64,000 bases of DNA, from the NCBI GenBank assembly GCA_903813345.2, contig CAIIXF020000004.1:10114196-10178195 (forward strand), written 5' to 3'. This document shows positions 11,016 to 23,515 of the stretch, one piece after another. The notes below the pieces were generated by a model. That model saw only the letters and a list, made by a program, of their open reading frames with translations, had not been told where the DNA came from and did not search any database. This stretch comes from Owenia fusiformis (Eukaryota > Annelida > Polychaeta > Sabellida > Oweniidae). A program made the translations under genes and the position numbers. How positions within the stretch are numbered: position 1 is the first letter of the stretch; each line of letters starts with the position of its first letter.

Positions 11016-11965
11016 AATATGACGTCACAATGTTTACAGAAAAAAACATGGTAGTCCGACATTTTGTACACGTTGATGAAAGTGATATTTTGACTTTTCT
11101 ACACGACGAGTATAGCAACAATACAAATAGAAACGCAAAATTAACATTAATTTACTAGTGAGTACGCAGTTATGTGCCGAAAACAGAGAGTTTAGCTTCC
11201 ACTGTCTTCAGATTTTCTTAAAAATTATTGCTGGCGTGGTTCGTAGAAAAGATTGTGAAATGAAGCCATGATTGATGACTGTCGTATATATGAGTATTAT
11301 TAGTTTCTTCTGACTAACAAAACAATTGTAGACCTCTCCATTCGGTCAATCGTCAAAATCATATACCTCGACTGTAAACCTTGAAACACTGTTGACCTCG
11401 ACCTTCGGTCTCTGTCAACAGTAGCTTCTCGGTTTACAGTCTCGGTATACAATTTTGCCGGTTGACCTCTGGAGAGGTCAACAATTGTATACTGTTGACC
11501 GCTACTAGGTACTGTTGACCGCTACTTTTGAAAAATAAGTTTCATGATGTCATATTGTTTGAAGAAAAAACATGCTAGACGGACATTTTGTAAACGTCGA
11601 TGAAAGTAATATTTTGACTTTACTAGACGACGGGTATAGCAAAAATACAAACAGAAACATAAAATTAACATTAATTTACTAATGAGTACTCATTGCTGGC
11701 GTGGTTCGGAGAAAATATTGTGAAATGAAGCCATGCTGATTGATGATTGTCGTCTATATGTGTATTATTAGTTTCTTCGGACTAACAAAACAATTGTAGA
11801 CCTCTCCATTCGGTCAACCGTCAAAATCATATACCTCAACTGTAAACCTTGAAACTACTGTTGACCTCGACCTTCGTTTTCTGTCAACAGTAGTTTCTCG
11901 GTTTACAGTCTCGGTATACAATTTTGCCGGTTGACCTCTGGAGAGGTCAACAATTGTATACTGTT
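11016..11965. repeat. Tandem duplication (~450-500 bp unit) with internal hairpins
   Basis: Copy 1 (about 11016-11505) and copy 2 (about 11541-11965) share ACATTTTGTA, GATGAAAGT, ATATTTTGACTTT, AAATTAACATTAATTTACTA, TGCTGGCGTGGTTCG and everything after it. Copy 1 has about 57 extra bases near 11165-11222. Each copy ends in an imperfect palindrome with ~70 bp arms (11334-11405 against 11412-11483, and 11801-11875 against 11883-11955). A full TGACGTCA (CRE-type) palindrome is at 11020-11027 in copy 1 and has decayed in copy 2. Confidence 0.8.
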
Positions 11966-12789
11966 TATCCCAAGAGTCGGAGAGTATAGCCAGTGTAGCC
12001 ACCAGAATGACAATGAGATAGGTTCCAGTTGTTAATAGGTCTGACTTCTATTTTAAGGTCAACAGTAAAGATTGTTCACCCACAACCAGCCAGTGAGAGA
12101 GAGGCATCATGTAGACGCCTAAGCTTGTAGGCCTAGCGTCTGTCTATCAGTGGTGATATTTAAGTCCGTAAGTAAGGCACCAACTGGTACAGATATTAGA
12201 TTCTGCTTTGAACAGTTCTTGGCATTCAGTAAGATTGTAGCTATAGGGAATATGTCAAAATATTTGTACGCTGGGTTTTATTGAATTTCTGATCTTGGGA
12301 CTCACAACCCAGGAACACCCATGGAGCCACAAAAAAGTGTTCACTGTAGGAAGGTATTCATTAGAGAGAGAGGATTTTACAGGAATCAATGTAAAATGTG
12401 TCTTGAAGTGGTGTTCATTTGATACAGGTGTTCACTAGAGAGATGTGTTCACTTAGACTGGTTTTACCGTATATTTTATTGGAACTTCAACATTTAACAC
12501 ACTTCATTTAGTTTCATTAGTGACTTATCATTGTTTTTACAAAAATAGTCAGTATAACAGGCCGTTATTTTGCAAAATGTCTTATTTTATTACCTTCGAG
12601 TTGTGTCCAATTATCTCTTATAACATTCCAAATCAATTTTAGCCAGAACTTGTTTATTATCTTCAATCCTTCATTGATCTCTACTGGAGGTTTAATCAAC
12701 AAGTAAATGTCCTTTCCAATTACAACTGCCTTATCAAGTAAAAATTGTTACCCAAACATGAAATCCGAACATGGAAGTCATGTTTTCAA

Positions 12790-12905
12790 ATGCGAAAAGG
12801 AGGGGAAATTGAATGAAATAGCAAGGAATAAAGTAAACAATGTTATAGATGATGCTCAAAAGTGTATAGAAATGCAAGAAAATTAGATGATTTATTAAAA
12901 TTTTA
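12790..12905 (+). repeat. Foldback-arm repeat copy (plus, degenerate)
   Basis: Landmarks AGCAAGGAATAAAGTAAACA, GTATAGAAATGCAAGAAAAT and the following TTTATTAAAATTTTA are in the correct order. A minus-oriented copy lies at 13300-13438, so the two may be remains of one element facing the other way round from the usual pairs. Confidence 0.55.
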
Positions 12906-13299
12906 ACCTCTTGAATCCCAGGCTCATCATCAGGCATCAGCTGAAACCAGAGAATTTTTTCATTTTTGCCACCTTTTGACAAATACCTGTATAACTTTAG
13001 ATGCTCAACTTCGTAAAGTTATATGGCAGAGATCATTTCGACATGTTTTAAAACAATTTTTGTGTAAATTGGATTAAAATTGTTCAAATAAGAGCAATTT
13101 CAGTGAACAATTTTGTGACGGATTTTCTCGTCACTCTGGGTTTCAAGGTCATTTCTCGTCACTCCAGGTAGTCAAGAAGTTAAAGAGAAGTGAGTGCAAG
13201 AAACTTGAGCAAACAGATTTGTTCATATTTTAATTTCTTTTTTATGAAAAGATTTCTCTGATCTGTCTGCTTAGATTTTAGAACATATTTTGCTATATT

Positions 13300-13438
13300 C
13301 ACTACATTTCTCTCCAAAATTTGAATTTAAAGGATCTCATTTTTTATGTTGATGTATAATTCATACCATTTTCTATATGTGTGTTTACTTTATTCCTTGC
13401 TTATTCCATCCTATTTTACACAGACCAAAACATGACCA
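13300..13438 (-). repeat. Foldback-arm repeat copy (minus, degenerate)
   Basis: TCTCTCCAAAATTTGAAT, TGTGTTTACTTTATTCCTTG, TTATTCCATCCTATTT and AAACATGACCATG follow in consensus order. The middle is diverged. Confidence 0.6.
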
Positions 13439-13922
13439 TGCATTTTTGTATAAAGTTATAATATAAATGAATGTTTACAAACGTTATGTTTTATATCAAT
13501 GCTAAGTTTGAAAATGAAAATGAACTCATTTCTATCAAACCATTGATAAAGAAACAGGAGATAAAATTTATTTATGTACCCTTTCACATACTTACTTTAC
13601 AGTTTTTATGGCGAAGCTGAAACTCATTATACATCCATGATGAAAGCATATCATCGAGATTATTGTTTTACTAGTTTAGGAGGCACATTTACATCAATGC
13701 TAAGTTTAAAAATGAAAACATTTACTCATTTCTTTCAAACCATTGATAAGGTAACAGATAACAGAAAACTAATTTGTATCAGACATATTTTAAGTTCATA
13801 TTCAGTTTCAGTATTCAACATGAAAACTTATTCAGTCATCTTGAATAAGTGATATTTGTATCTGATATCTAAGTTCATATTCTATTTCAGTTACATAATA
13901 ACTTTTCTAAATTGTTTTCCAG

Positions 13923-13975
13923 GCAATTGTCTGCGGCACAAATGGAGCAATAAAAACCAAAGTCAGCGTGACATC
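13923..13975 (+). other. Candidate non-coding 5' exon of the giant-exon transcript
   Basis: A 53 bp segment is framed by a good acceptor (TTGTTTTCCAG before 13923) and a good donor (GTAAGTG at 13976). It would leave a 95 bp intron before an acceptor-like TCTCTAATAG ending at 14070, 25 bp upstream of the giant exon's ATG. The segment contains one tiny upstream reading frame (ATG GAG CAA TAA), which could reduce translation. No expression evidence is available, so this rests on splice-site quality alone. Confidence 0.4.
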
Positions 13976-14095
13976 GTAAGTGAATTATTATTTTCCGATG
14001 GAAAATCAATCGTAGCTTAGCCCTTATGGTCTTATCTGCGCCATATAACAATCTTTGGCATCTCTAATAGAAATTTGTGATTATTAACACAAATA

Positions 14096-17000
14096 ATGGA
14101 TTTCAAAATTTATGAAGACGATTTAGAGCAGTCTGTTACTATGACAACCACGGATAATTCCCAGGATTCATTGATGCAGAGAAAACGGGGCCGTTTGAAA
14201 CGATTCGCCCATGGTCTAAAAGATAAAATAAAACCCATGAAATTAGGGAGGAAGAGAATCCTAAGTAATAGTAATTGGGATTTATCAAATGAAAATGATG
14301 AAGAGTTTGCAACAACTAATGAAGCAAAGCTATTAAAGCTAGGGGGCTCCCTAGGGGATTTCCAAAATGAGAAATTGAACTCTAGACGCAGGAGTTATAG
14401 CATGCAAACATTGTATAACATAAGTGAGAATATTGATGATGTTGGGCCCCACGGGGATAGTCAATCTATTGGTATTCGCAACAAAAGTATCTGGAATGAA
14501 AATATTAATGAGATATCCGAAAACCAGAGACCATCTAGTAATGCATCATATGGGAAGACATCAAATTCAAATATAAGCCTCCGTAGCGAACATTCATTTG
14601 ATGTATCAGGCCGTACGTCGAGATCCTCAGTGACGTCTCAGCTAGATTCTGCGGAATCATCGCTAAATGTGTCCTCTTTGGAGACATCTGGTAACCATAG
14701 CAACCAGGGCTTGAACACAAGTGCAGTTTCCGTGCAGTTAAAAAAGAAGCGAAAATGGACGAAAGGATTCACCGGGTTGTTCACAAAGCATATGAAACCA
14801 CGGAGACACACAGTTGTCGTCGATAAGGATATTCTTGATAAAATCCAAAAAGGCCCCTTGGTAGACACATACCAAGACCCCTTAAACACAGAACAAAATC
14901 AATCTGACTTTAAAGCACAGATCAATAACCCAAATGACCAGACCAGCGTCAGGATATCAGATGTTGAAATTACCCAAACTATTGATGTAAAGTTTCTACC
15001 AGCGGAATGTGCAATCACAGTGGGGGATACTGAAAGTGAAACACCTGTAGTAGATACAACTCATCAAAATAAAACAACTGATAAAATTAACACAGAATTT
15101 GAAAGTGGAAATACCGAACAAGATATTGTATTCTTGGATGATGAAGATGAATTAAAACAAGGAAAGGAATCGGAAGTTATATCTGAGTTTATTGAGACGG
15201 ATTCAAACAGGATATCAAATGTTGATGATATAGATTACCAGAATGGACAGTTAGATGCATTGGGAGATAGAAACATAATCAATAGGAGTTTGATTACGCA
15301 AACACTCTTGACGCAAAACGCAATTAGAGACGATATAATACAGAACACGCAACTGGAAAATTACAGTGTTATATCCCAAGAGGATAATTTGGGAAGCTAC
15401 GCAAGGAAAAGTCTAATCACCCAGAGGAAGAGAGCACGAATAGGGTCTAGTTCTGATATTCCTCAGCACATTGTCAACATGGATTCAGTTCAAACAAATC
15501 CAATTGAAACATCTCAAAAGTCCATTGAGCCTAATGGCAAATCAATGAGAAGAGTCAAAAGTTCAAATCTTCCCATTAGACGAAGCAGCCGCATACCCAG
15601 AATTCATACTAGGTCATGTGATACCCTCAAAATCCCAGCTGGCTCATCCGTTAACCCTGTTGATCCCGAAACATCTCCCAAAAATAGCACTGCTAGTGAT
15701 AATTCGAAACTACTGACAGGTCTATCTAGGCATAACATAGGGTTTAGCAATAGACCTAGGATACATACCCAGAGTGAAGGCCAGGATACTGTTTCAGTAA
15801 GTGGAATAAGATTAGGATTAACCCATAGGGGATTATCAGGATTAACTGTCAAATCTCCAAGGGATAAACAAGATCAGTTGGATTCTGGAGTTTTAATAAA
15901 CAAAATTGAAGCAAGCCAAAGAGGAAAAATCAATACTGTAACTGAAATTGATCCTAATATGACAGAACAGCGATTTATTTCCAATAACAAGACATTAATT
16001 CATGGAGGGAATCCCCCAATTAAATGTCATGTCACTCCTGAGACTCCATCCCTGATATCCCAAGATATTGATCATGTGACCTCATCGGGTCAAAGGGATT
16101 CCCCTAAGGGGTTTCCTCAATCAAGATTGACCACTAAACAAAACAACAACATTGAACAGCTGGGAGGACAGTCTAAAAATAACTCAAGCAAAAAGCAGAT
16201 GGCATTGAAATCTAAAAATAGCAGACGTGACCAGGCAGATTCATCCAGTGGGATCCAGATTGACAATTCATTAGACATCAATCACTGTAATCTAACAGAC
16301 GATTTGGATGAAATAAATTGTAATGTCAGTGGGAATGATGGATACTCTGATGTTCACACACCTGTAGACAGCTTGACTGATAACAGTCTGGAGTCAATTG
16401 GGAACACTGTCAGACAGGCTACAACAGGTGTAAATGAGACCAATACAGGTTTATTGAGGGGATACATGGATGGACATAGCATGTGTAATTCTAAATCTGG
16501 AGTTTTAGAACAGACAGGTAGCTTAAATGAAAATGACCTTTCAATAATGGATACCTGCCAGCTAAGCAATAATACAGATCAGAGGAGAGATAGCATGAAT
16601 GAAATTTTAAATGAACATCACCTGGCTAGTGACACAACTGACCAAAATATTGGATTAACAACACTGGAGGGTATTTTGTCCCCTGGGAGTAAAAGACGTC
16701 TTGCAAAGCCAGCTGTGGCTACCATTGGAAAGAACACAAGTGGGACATTGATCCCTGGGACTTTTATCCCTAGTCCAAGCAAAATGCCAAGATTGAATAC
16801 AAACAGGAGGAAAAGTCCCTCGAAGAATGAATCCGCTGTTTCAGCTCAGAATTCCAATATCACCATGGAGCTTAGGAAGCTTGGTAACCATAGCAACAGA
16901 TATAACCAGCCGAAAAATATGGAGAAATCAGCCAACTGTAATTCCAATGATGAAATAAATACGCCAGAAGTTTGTAATCAAACTCGGAGCCAAGATGTCA

Positions 17001-20000
17001 AATCAACCGTGAATATTTCACCAATTGTTTCTATTGATAGTGACCTGCTGAATAAATTGATAGCAAACCCAGAAAATGAATCAACAAAATTACTGAGCTC
17101 TAGCCAAAAAACAGCCATGAAAAATAAACCCAGCGGGAATATTAGCCAGGCTAAAATAAACACTACTAGCCCAACATTTGGAAGCAATAAATCACAGCAG
17201 GATGGATATCAAAATGTTAGAAATGAAATAAATACAGGATTAGATAATCAGGGGCCCATTGCGCAAAGTACACCTGTAGCTAATGAGGATGATGTAGTTG
17301 ACCATGAAAATAATGTAACTGACCCCAGGAAAATGGCAACTGAGCTACAAAGTGAGCCAATTCTGTCTAATGATGCAATTATTAACGATATAATTACGAG
17401 TAATGATAATAACATAGACCACCATAGTACTACAGGTAGCAATGAAACTGTGCCTACCAGAGCAGAAAATGACACCAATAAGAAAAACAAAACAAACAAA
17501 AATAAACCTGAACCCCCACAGGGCAAAAAGATAACTTTGAAGCCTGAAAGAAAACTGAGGAGTTCTTCAAGTGCAGTCAAAAAACCAACGGTGCTTCCCC
17601 AAGGTAAATTGAGTACATCTGTTGGAAAAACAAGCACAGGAAAACTGAATGGAAACCCTAGCAAGAACGCAAGGAACCCCTCAAAGAGCTCTACTATCAG
17701 AGCATGTTCTTCTAGTAGTCTAAACAAATCACCTGTAAACAAACCTCCATCCTCAGCTACTTCATCTCTGCAGACAGCTATGCCAATTAAAGACCCCAGC
17801 AGCATCCAAATGGAGGAATCCAGTGAAAAGAAAACATTGAATAATAAATCCCAGATATTAACTCGGTCAAGTGGAACAAAGATGGGCTGTATCAGAATTG
17901 AGGATTCCAGTGAGAAGAAAACATCAAACCAACCCAAGATGCTTACTCGATCAAGTGGAACGAAATCAAGTTCAAGTAATCTGAAGCCCCCCAAAAAGAT
18001 AAACCTCAGTTTCAATTCAAGTTCCTCTTCTTTGCCTGATGTGAATGGTAACATAAGCATTGAGAGCTGTGATTCTGTATGTGATGTTTCCAATACATCA
18101 CCCGGGGTGTCTTGTAACACAACATCAATCAATCCGGGAGCCAGATATACCAACTCTATTAATAACCATCTGAACCAGGATCATAACTCTGCATCTACTG
18201 CTAAAAAGTTCAACACAACCTCATCTCCAGCTGAGATTACTAATATCTTATCCGAGCAGAAATCTAGAAACTCCTCATCAATTTCACACCTGGATGATGA
18301 TAAATCTGATAGCAGTTTCGAGATCCCCATAACTGAAGGTGATACAGCTAAGGTCAAGGGTCAGGGTACCATAGCAACAATGGGAGAATCAAAGAGGGTT
18401 CAACCAGTTGTCAAAGATCAAATCAATCCAATTCAACTCTCAGAAGCAGCTGCCCGTAATAAAAATCAAACACAAACATGTGACGTTAATGTAAAAACAC
18501 AGATGTTGACTGCTGGTATATTACATAATAACCCCTCCGAGCCAAAATCTCACAGTAATAACACACACAACACACATATAAATAAAACATGTAATGTAAA
18601 CTCAGATGATCTACCAAAATCAAAACTCAAGCAAATGAAATATCAAAAGTCGAACTCAACCAGCAAGATTCTTTTGCTACAGTCTTCATTACACCAGGCG
18701 CCCAGTAGGGGAACAGCATCTATGTCAGATATTAAAATCCACGAGAAAATTAACAGGAAGGAATTCACAGTTGTCGGGGGTAAATCAGAGCAGAGTCCTG
18801 TGTTGACTAAGGAAGGTACTGTTGATGCTGAATTAGAAGGGATAAGGATAAACTCACCTGGAGGATTATCTCATGTAGGATTATCTCATCAAGGATTATC
18901 TCATAAAGGATTATCTCAGCTTGGATCTGATAATATTAGTACGAGCGATGTTGGTACCAGCTCAAGCGGAATAATTACACCTCAGAATCCACAGATAACT
19001 CTTCAAGAACAGCGCAGTAGTTTAATATACAGACCGGCATCTGGTTCTGGGAGCATTATGAACTTGAAATCTACTGGAAAAGGTGCAAGCCATCAACATA
19101 ATTCAACATTAATGGATCGGCCGACATCCACAGTCGGGAATGTATTGAACCTAAAGGGCACAGGATTCACTGGAAGGATAGAATGCGAGAATGAGGACAT
19201 AACGATGAATGATAAACAAGTCAAAGTACGACCGAAACGTAAGACAGCCACTATCAACACTACTTCAGGAAGTGCACTGACAGGTAAGGATAAATCAAGC
19301 AGTAATAGACTTAAACAAGCACCTGGATCCGTTGATATGAAATTGAAATCAACCGTTGAAACAACTGGAGTTAAAACAGGAAGGAATCGTCATGTGAGTA
19401 GCTCAGATATTACGTCAAAAGCAAAACGAACCACAAGGTCAAGAAATGTTAGCGATGCTGGAGTTATTAATGACGATTTAAAGCCACGCCTAACTGCCTG
19501 GGCGGCTAAAGCTAATAGTAAAGCTATGGGGAATAAAGTTGGAACTAAAGCAACCAATGGGGTCCAGTCGAGGGCCACATCCAAGATAGATGCAGGCAGA
19601 TCAACAAGATCAGCTAGTGTTACATCACATAATTCTAGTGTGACATCACAAAATTCAAGTTTGACATCACATAATACCAGTGTGACATCACAAGACACTA
19701 AAAGGACAAGAAGTGGAAGCAGAACTACAACTCAAAGGAGATCTATATCTTCAAGGAATACTTCAATCAATCAACATGATGGGTCTTTATTGAAAACATC
19801 AAAATTGACCTCATCTAGACACAACAATGGCAGCCAAAGTTCACTCCACAGTTCATCACAAGCATCACATCACAGTTTTACAAGTGACACAAGTTCAAGG
19901 TCATCGAAAAGTGACAAAGACAATTCAAGGAAAGTTAGACCATCTTTTAAAGCTACCACAAAGACGGCTCCTGCGCAGAAGGAGATTTCTAAAAATAACA

Positions 20001-22311
20001 GTGTCGGAAATATTAAGCGGACTGATAAGCAGAAGTCACTCAGTGCAAGCTCTCTGGGATCTAATGGCACTGGAGCTGCACCAAAATCCCAACAAACAAC
20101 TTCCAAATCCCAACAACATACAACTACACTCCACCAAAAGACCTCAAAATCCCAACAAGCCAAACAAAAAGACCTAACCAAACAAACCAAGCCATCACTT
20201 ACACATAATGCTAAACAGCAATACCAAAAGCCGAAGTCACAAAACCAGCTGCATTCGCCGAATAAGAAAGATTCCAAGAAAACTGTTGATGCTAAAAACA
20301 CACTAAACAAAGAAAGGCATAACTCAGAAACCAAGAAACATACAATGGTATTACGTAGTTCAACAAGTGGTTCAAAACTCCCAATGCCATTCAACAGATC
20401 AAACACACCCCCTACAAGGGTATCACATCAACAGGGAATGACAATAAGTAATGAAATTTTTGATAAGGGTAGCCAGCTGATTGATGGAAGAGCAATTGGG
20501 CCAAGTATTTCCATTGAAAGTGGTTTTGTCGGCTCCCCTGAATCAGTTGATGTTGAACTCGGTGGAAATTATGAAAAGGAGGCTGACCTTGAGGGAACAT
20601 ATGAGACAGAGGCTGACCTTGAAAAGAATCATGAAGAAAAGTCTGCATTCAACAACTCGAGATATGAAGATGTTGATTCTGAAAGAGCCAATCATGAATG
20701 TACAGAAAATCCTAATGAAGATTTAAATGAAGAGACAGTAGAAGAGATTTACCCAATTGCCAAAGACAGACTTATGAAGCCATATGATAAAGACACAACA
20801 GATGAGATTAAACAGCTTGTTGATAATGCAGACACTTTTGATGATGTTATTGTAATTGCCAAATGTGTCAACATTGAAGCTGATGAAGGTCCTTCAGAGA
20901 ACAACAATAATCCTAAAAGTAATCCTGAGAGAGTAAGCCATATTGAGAAGAATGAGAGCATTCTCCCTGGAGCAGATGAGGTCAAAAATGATATGAATGT
21001 CCTCCCAAGAGAAAATGATACTGAAGAGGGATCAGTTTTTAATGTTGATGACATTGCTGACTATTTCAGTGGACTTAATGAAAAAGAAGCCATAAGTACT
21101 GAACCCATCATAAATCAAGAGATTGGAGGATGTGATGTTAAGCAGGAAGAAACTGTTGCTCATATAGATCAACATGAAGACAATGATGCTCATATTGAAG
21201 AAGATGTTAATTACGGAAAGCTTCAATATGGTTCCGAAAGTAAGATTGAAGACAATACTGGAACTGTGGATAATATGGAACACTATGTTGAAAGTATTAT
21301 GCCAACTGAACAAAAAACTGACCTTGACCTGGCAAATGTCAGCTTTGATGAAGAACTAGAAGTCACTGAAGTGAATAAAATAAGTGACCAAGAATCAACC
21401 ATGACACCAATAAAATCTGCTGAAGTTTCAGTTGAGGACAGGTCCATGGACGAAACTTCTCCGATGGGCAATGATTCTGTCACTCTCGCCTTGATGGTGC
21501 ATGATGATGTCATAATGAACAGTACGATCGTGACACGGTCGCCTATGGCGCTCAGAGTAGGCGAGATCAGCCGGCTTACTCCATTGAGTTTTAAGATTGA
21601 CATGAATGACAGTAAAATGTCACTGGAAAATACTATCAATGACGATGTCAAAAACAGTGATGTCAAAAATAATGATGTCAGAAATGGTAGTCGAGATGTC
21701 AAAGATAGTGATATTAATGACAGAGACACAAAACATTCCACTGGAAATGATGAAGACGATGAAGACTTCACAAGTTCCAGAAGAAGTGAACCTGAGATAG
21801 CAGACAATGTTCAAGTAGAAAGCGACAAGCTTCTGAAGAATTTCCCCAAAATTAGAGACCTTGACATTAAAGATGCCTCAGTGATTAAAGATGATATTGT
21901 AAAAAAATCCATACGCCATAAATCTGACCCTACTGTCACCAAGTCAGCACAACTCAGAGATGTGAATAAACAAAAAAGGCCTAAATCTGACTCTGATTTG
22001 GCAGATGTTACATGTGATAGTGTAACTCAGGGCTCGAAATACGTCCTTGTAAAGTATCCAACAACATATTCAAGTCCAAGAACATACACCAGTGAGTCCA
22101 GAATAGATACAGATAAATCTCATGTCGCAAAAGATTCCGAGACGGATGAAAAATGTGAGAGTCAATTTGCAAAAGAAGCCCAAGATACGGAGCAGACGTC
22201 ATTGAAACTCAGACAGAAACATGCATCCGAGCCTTCGTACAATAGAGGTTACCATGGTGACCAACTGAACAAAACAATCGCTGCAGACAGTCCCAGCAAG
22301 ATATTGGATAG
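14096..22311 (+). CDS. Giant first coding exon A, 2,738 codons, disordered
   Basis: An uninterrupted frame opens at an ATG with A at -3 and G at +4, with an in-frame TGA at 14078. It ends at the strong donor AG|GTGAGT, splitting an Arg codon completed by the next exon. The protein is Ser/Asn/Thr/Lys/Asp-rich and lacks any recognisable fold. Features in order: a basic segment at residues 29-54 (KRGRLKRF core); a second basic aromatic segment around Trp221 (KKKRKWTKGFTGLF); a duplicated ~28-residue unit at 1237-1290 sharing LTRSSGTK; four GLSH repeats at 1590-1609; four VTS-type repeats at 1842-1868; a basic Ser/Lys/Gln-rich zone to about 2100; and an acidic zone from about 2150 to 2570. A cytoplasmic scaffold or cytoskeletal role is inference. 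Long antisense frames inside it are shadows of its codon bias. Confidence 0.9.
17804..17965 (+). repeat. Duplicated ~28-codon unit inside exon A
   Basis: Two adjacent units share IxMEESSEKKT/IRIEDSSEKKT followed by LTRSSGTK. The DNA is also similar, so this is a local tandem duplication within coding sequence, not protein-level convergence. Confidence 0.8.
18863..18922 (+). repeat. 15 bp coding minisatellite (GLSH repeats)
   Basis: Four in-frame copies of GGATTATCTCA plus four variable bases encode GLSHV, GLSHQ, GLSHK and GLSQL. The period is a multiple of three, so copy-number changes keep the frame. An isolated related GLTHRGLSGLT stretch occurs earlier in the protein (near 15818). Confidence 0.9.
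19619..19699 (+). repeat. VTSH/VTSQ tandem repeats in exon A
   Basis: Roughly four ~20-24 bp units encode VTSHNSS, VTSQNSS, LTSHNTS and VTSQDT. SQ dipeptides of the sort used by PIKK-family kinases recur in this zone, but low-complexity drift explains them equally well. Confidence 0.8.
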
Positions 22312-23110
22312 GTGAGTAGAATACTAATGTTTTTAATTATAAGTAAAAAATTGAAATAAAAGCAAATGAGAATTTAAGTAGGAAACGCTGTAAATTGTGA
22401 TAAGATATACTGCAAAATCAGAGTAATTCCATTTGTGGGTGTTTATATCAATACAATGACCTTATCCCTTAGAAGGTCGCAGTGACATCTCGTTCTGTTG
22501 GCTTGATATTTCCAATGAAAGTGATTTACTTGTTACTACGTAAACCAATTTCAGTAAAAGAAGTATTTAATCCTCTTTTATCTCTGCCTAGACTAAGATG
22601 ATTCTGTCTAAAACTTTTAAGCAAACATATTTTTGACATTTTTGATATTTGACATCATGTCAGATTACTGATTCTGAAGTAGATTGCATTTTTTCTGTGT
22701 AGTTTTAAAGAAGATTACATGTAAAATAAGTTCTGCATGGTTTAAGATGATTTTTTTAATCAAATTTGCATGTTTGGTACTGTTTTTAAGATAAATACGA
22801 GAATCAAAGGCAATTTTTAGACTGAGGCAAAATAAAATTTGGAACAAATTAGATTGAGGTGCTAGGGAGCAACCTAATAAGTCAGAAACTTAGTTTATAT
22901 TTTCACTTTGCACGATTTGCATATTGAATAATGTTTTATGTATTCAATGTTATTTATCTTAAATGAATCAACTGGTAAATTGAGAAATAATAGAAATTAC
23001 TTTTTCAGTTTCTGCAATTTATCTATTTCAAATTTCTCATCAGTCTAAATTGTATTGCAACCTCTATAAAATTTATTATTGTAATTTACAAATTTGGGAA
23101 TCAGAGCCTA

Positions 23111-23490
23111 GTCTATATCCAATAGACTGAATTTCCTGAGAATTCAGTCTATTGATCATTATGTCCCTCCTGTGGGAAAAACAGGAAATTTCAGGCACAC
23201 AATTATCAATTTTAGGAAACTTCCCTTCCCAAAATTAAGCATTATAACAATTCAATTAAGTAGTAAGGTACAATTAAATGCTATGAAAAGTAACACAGCA
23301 TATTGTCAAATGGAAATAAAGCTAGGGGAAGTAACAAGTATGCAAATTAATTTACCCAGTCGGCCATTTTGAATGGTACTTCCTATGTAAACAAATATTT
23401 TTCAATCCCAAATTTTAACATATGTGGGCTATAGTCTGAATATTTTCATTCCAAATTTCAAAAAAATTTCAGACTAGAGGATATAGTCTA
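23111..23490. mobile_element. Short element with hairpin-bearing inverted termini
   Basis: The left end GTCTATATCCAATAGACTGA and the right end (complement TAGACTATATCCTCTAGTC) are inverted repeats, and the left end carries its own small hairpin around AATAGACTGAAT/ATTCAGTCTATT. The same arrangement frames 7551-8368. The 10-12 bp AATCAGAGCCTA occurs directly at both edges (23099-23110 and 23491-23502), which looks like a target-site duplication. Confidence 0.65.
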
Positions 23491-23515
23491 AATCAGAGCC
23501 TATGTTTCATTCTTG

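Larger units (their letters stand above)
6081..13922. other. Repeat-rich spacer between Rap2 and the large gene
   Basis: I see no supported gene. The stretch holds palindromic elements at 6922-7267, 7551-8368, 9501-9700 and 9952-10025, a 790 bp element at 8423-9212, a degenerate tandem repeat at 10165-10432, two ~66 bp repeats at 10808-10940, a large tandem duplication at 11016-11965, and foldback arms at 12790-12905 and 13300-13438. A ~70 bp direct repeat with ~195 bp spacing lies at 13496-13565 and 13691-13765. The promoter of the giant-exon transcript presumably lies near the right end, but I found no clear core motif. Confidence 0.6.

Noticed and set aside
17248-18153. 301-codon minus-strand open frame inside exon A
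   Set aside because: It is antisense to the giant frame. Ser/Asn/Thr-rich sense codons seldom give antisense stops, so such shadows are expected. It has no start context, splice sites or recognisable protein. The same holds for the minus frames at 19390-19698, 19870-20406, 21283-21807 and 50992-51315.
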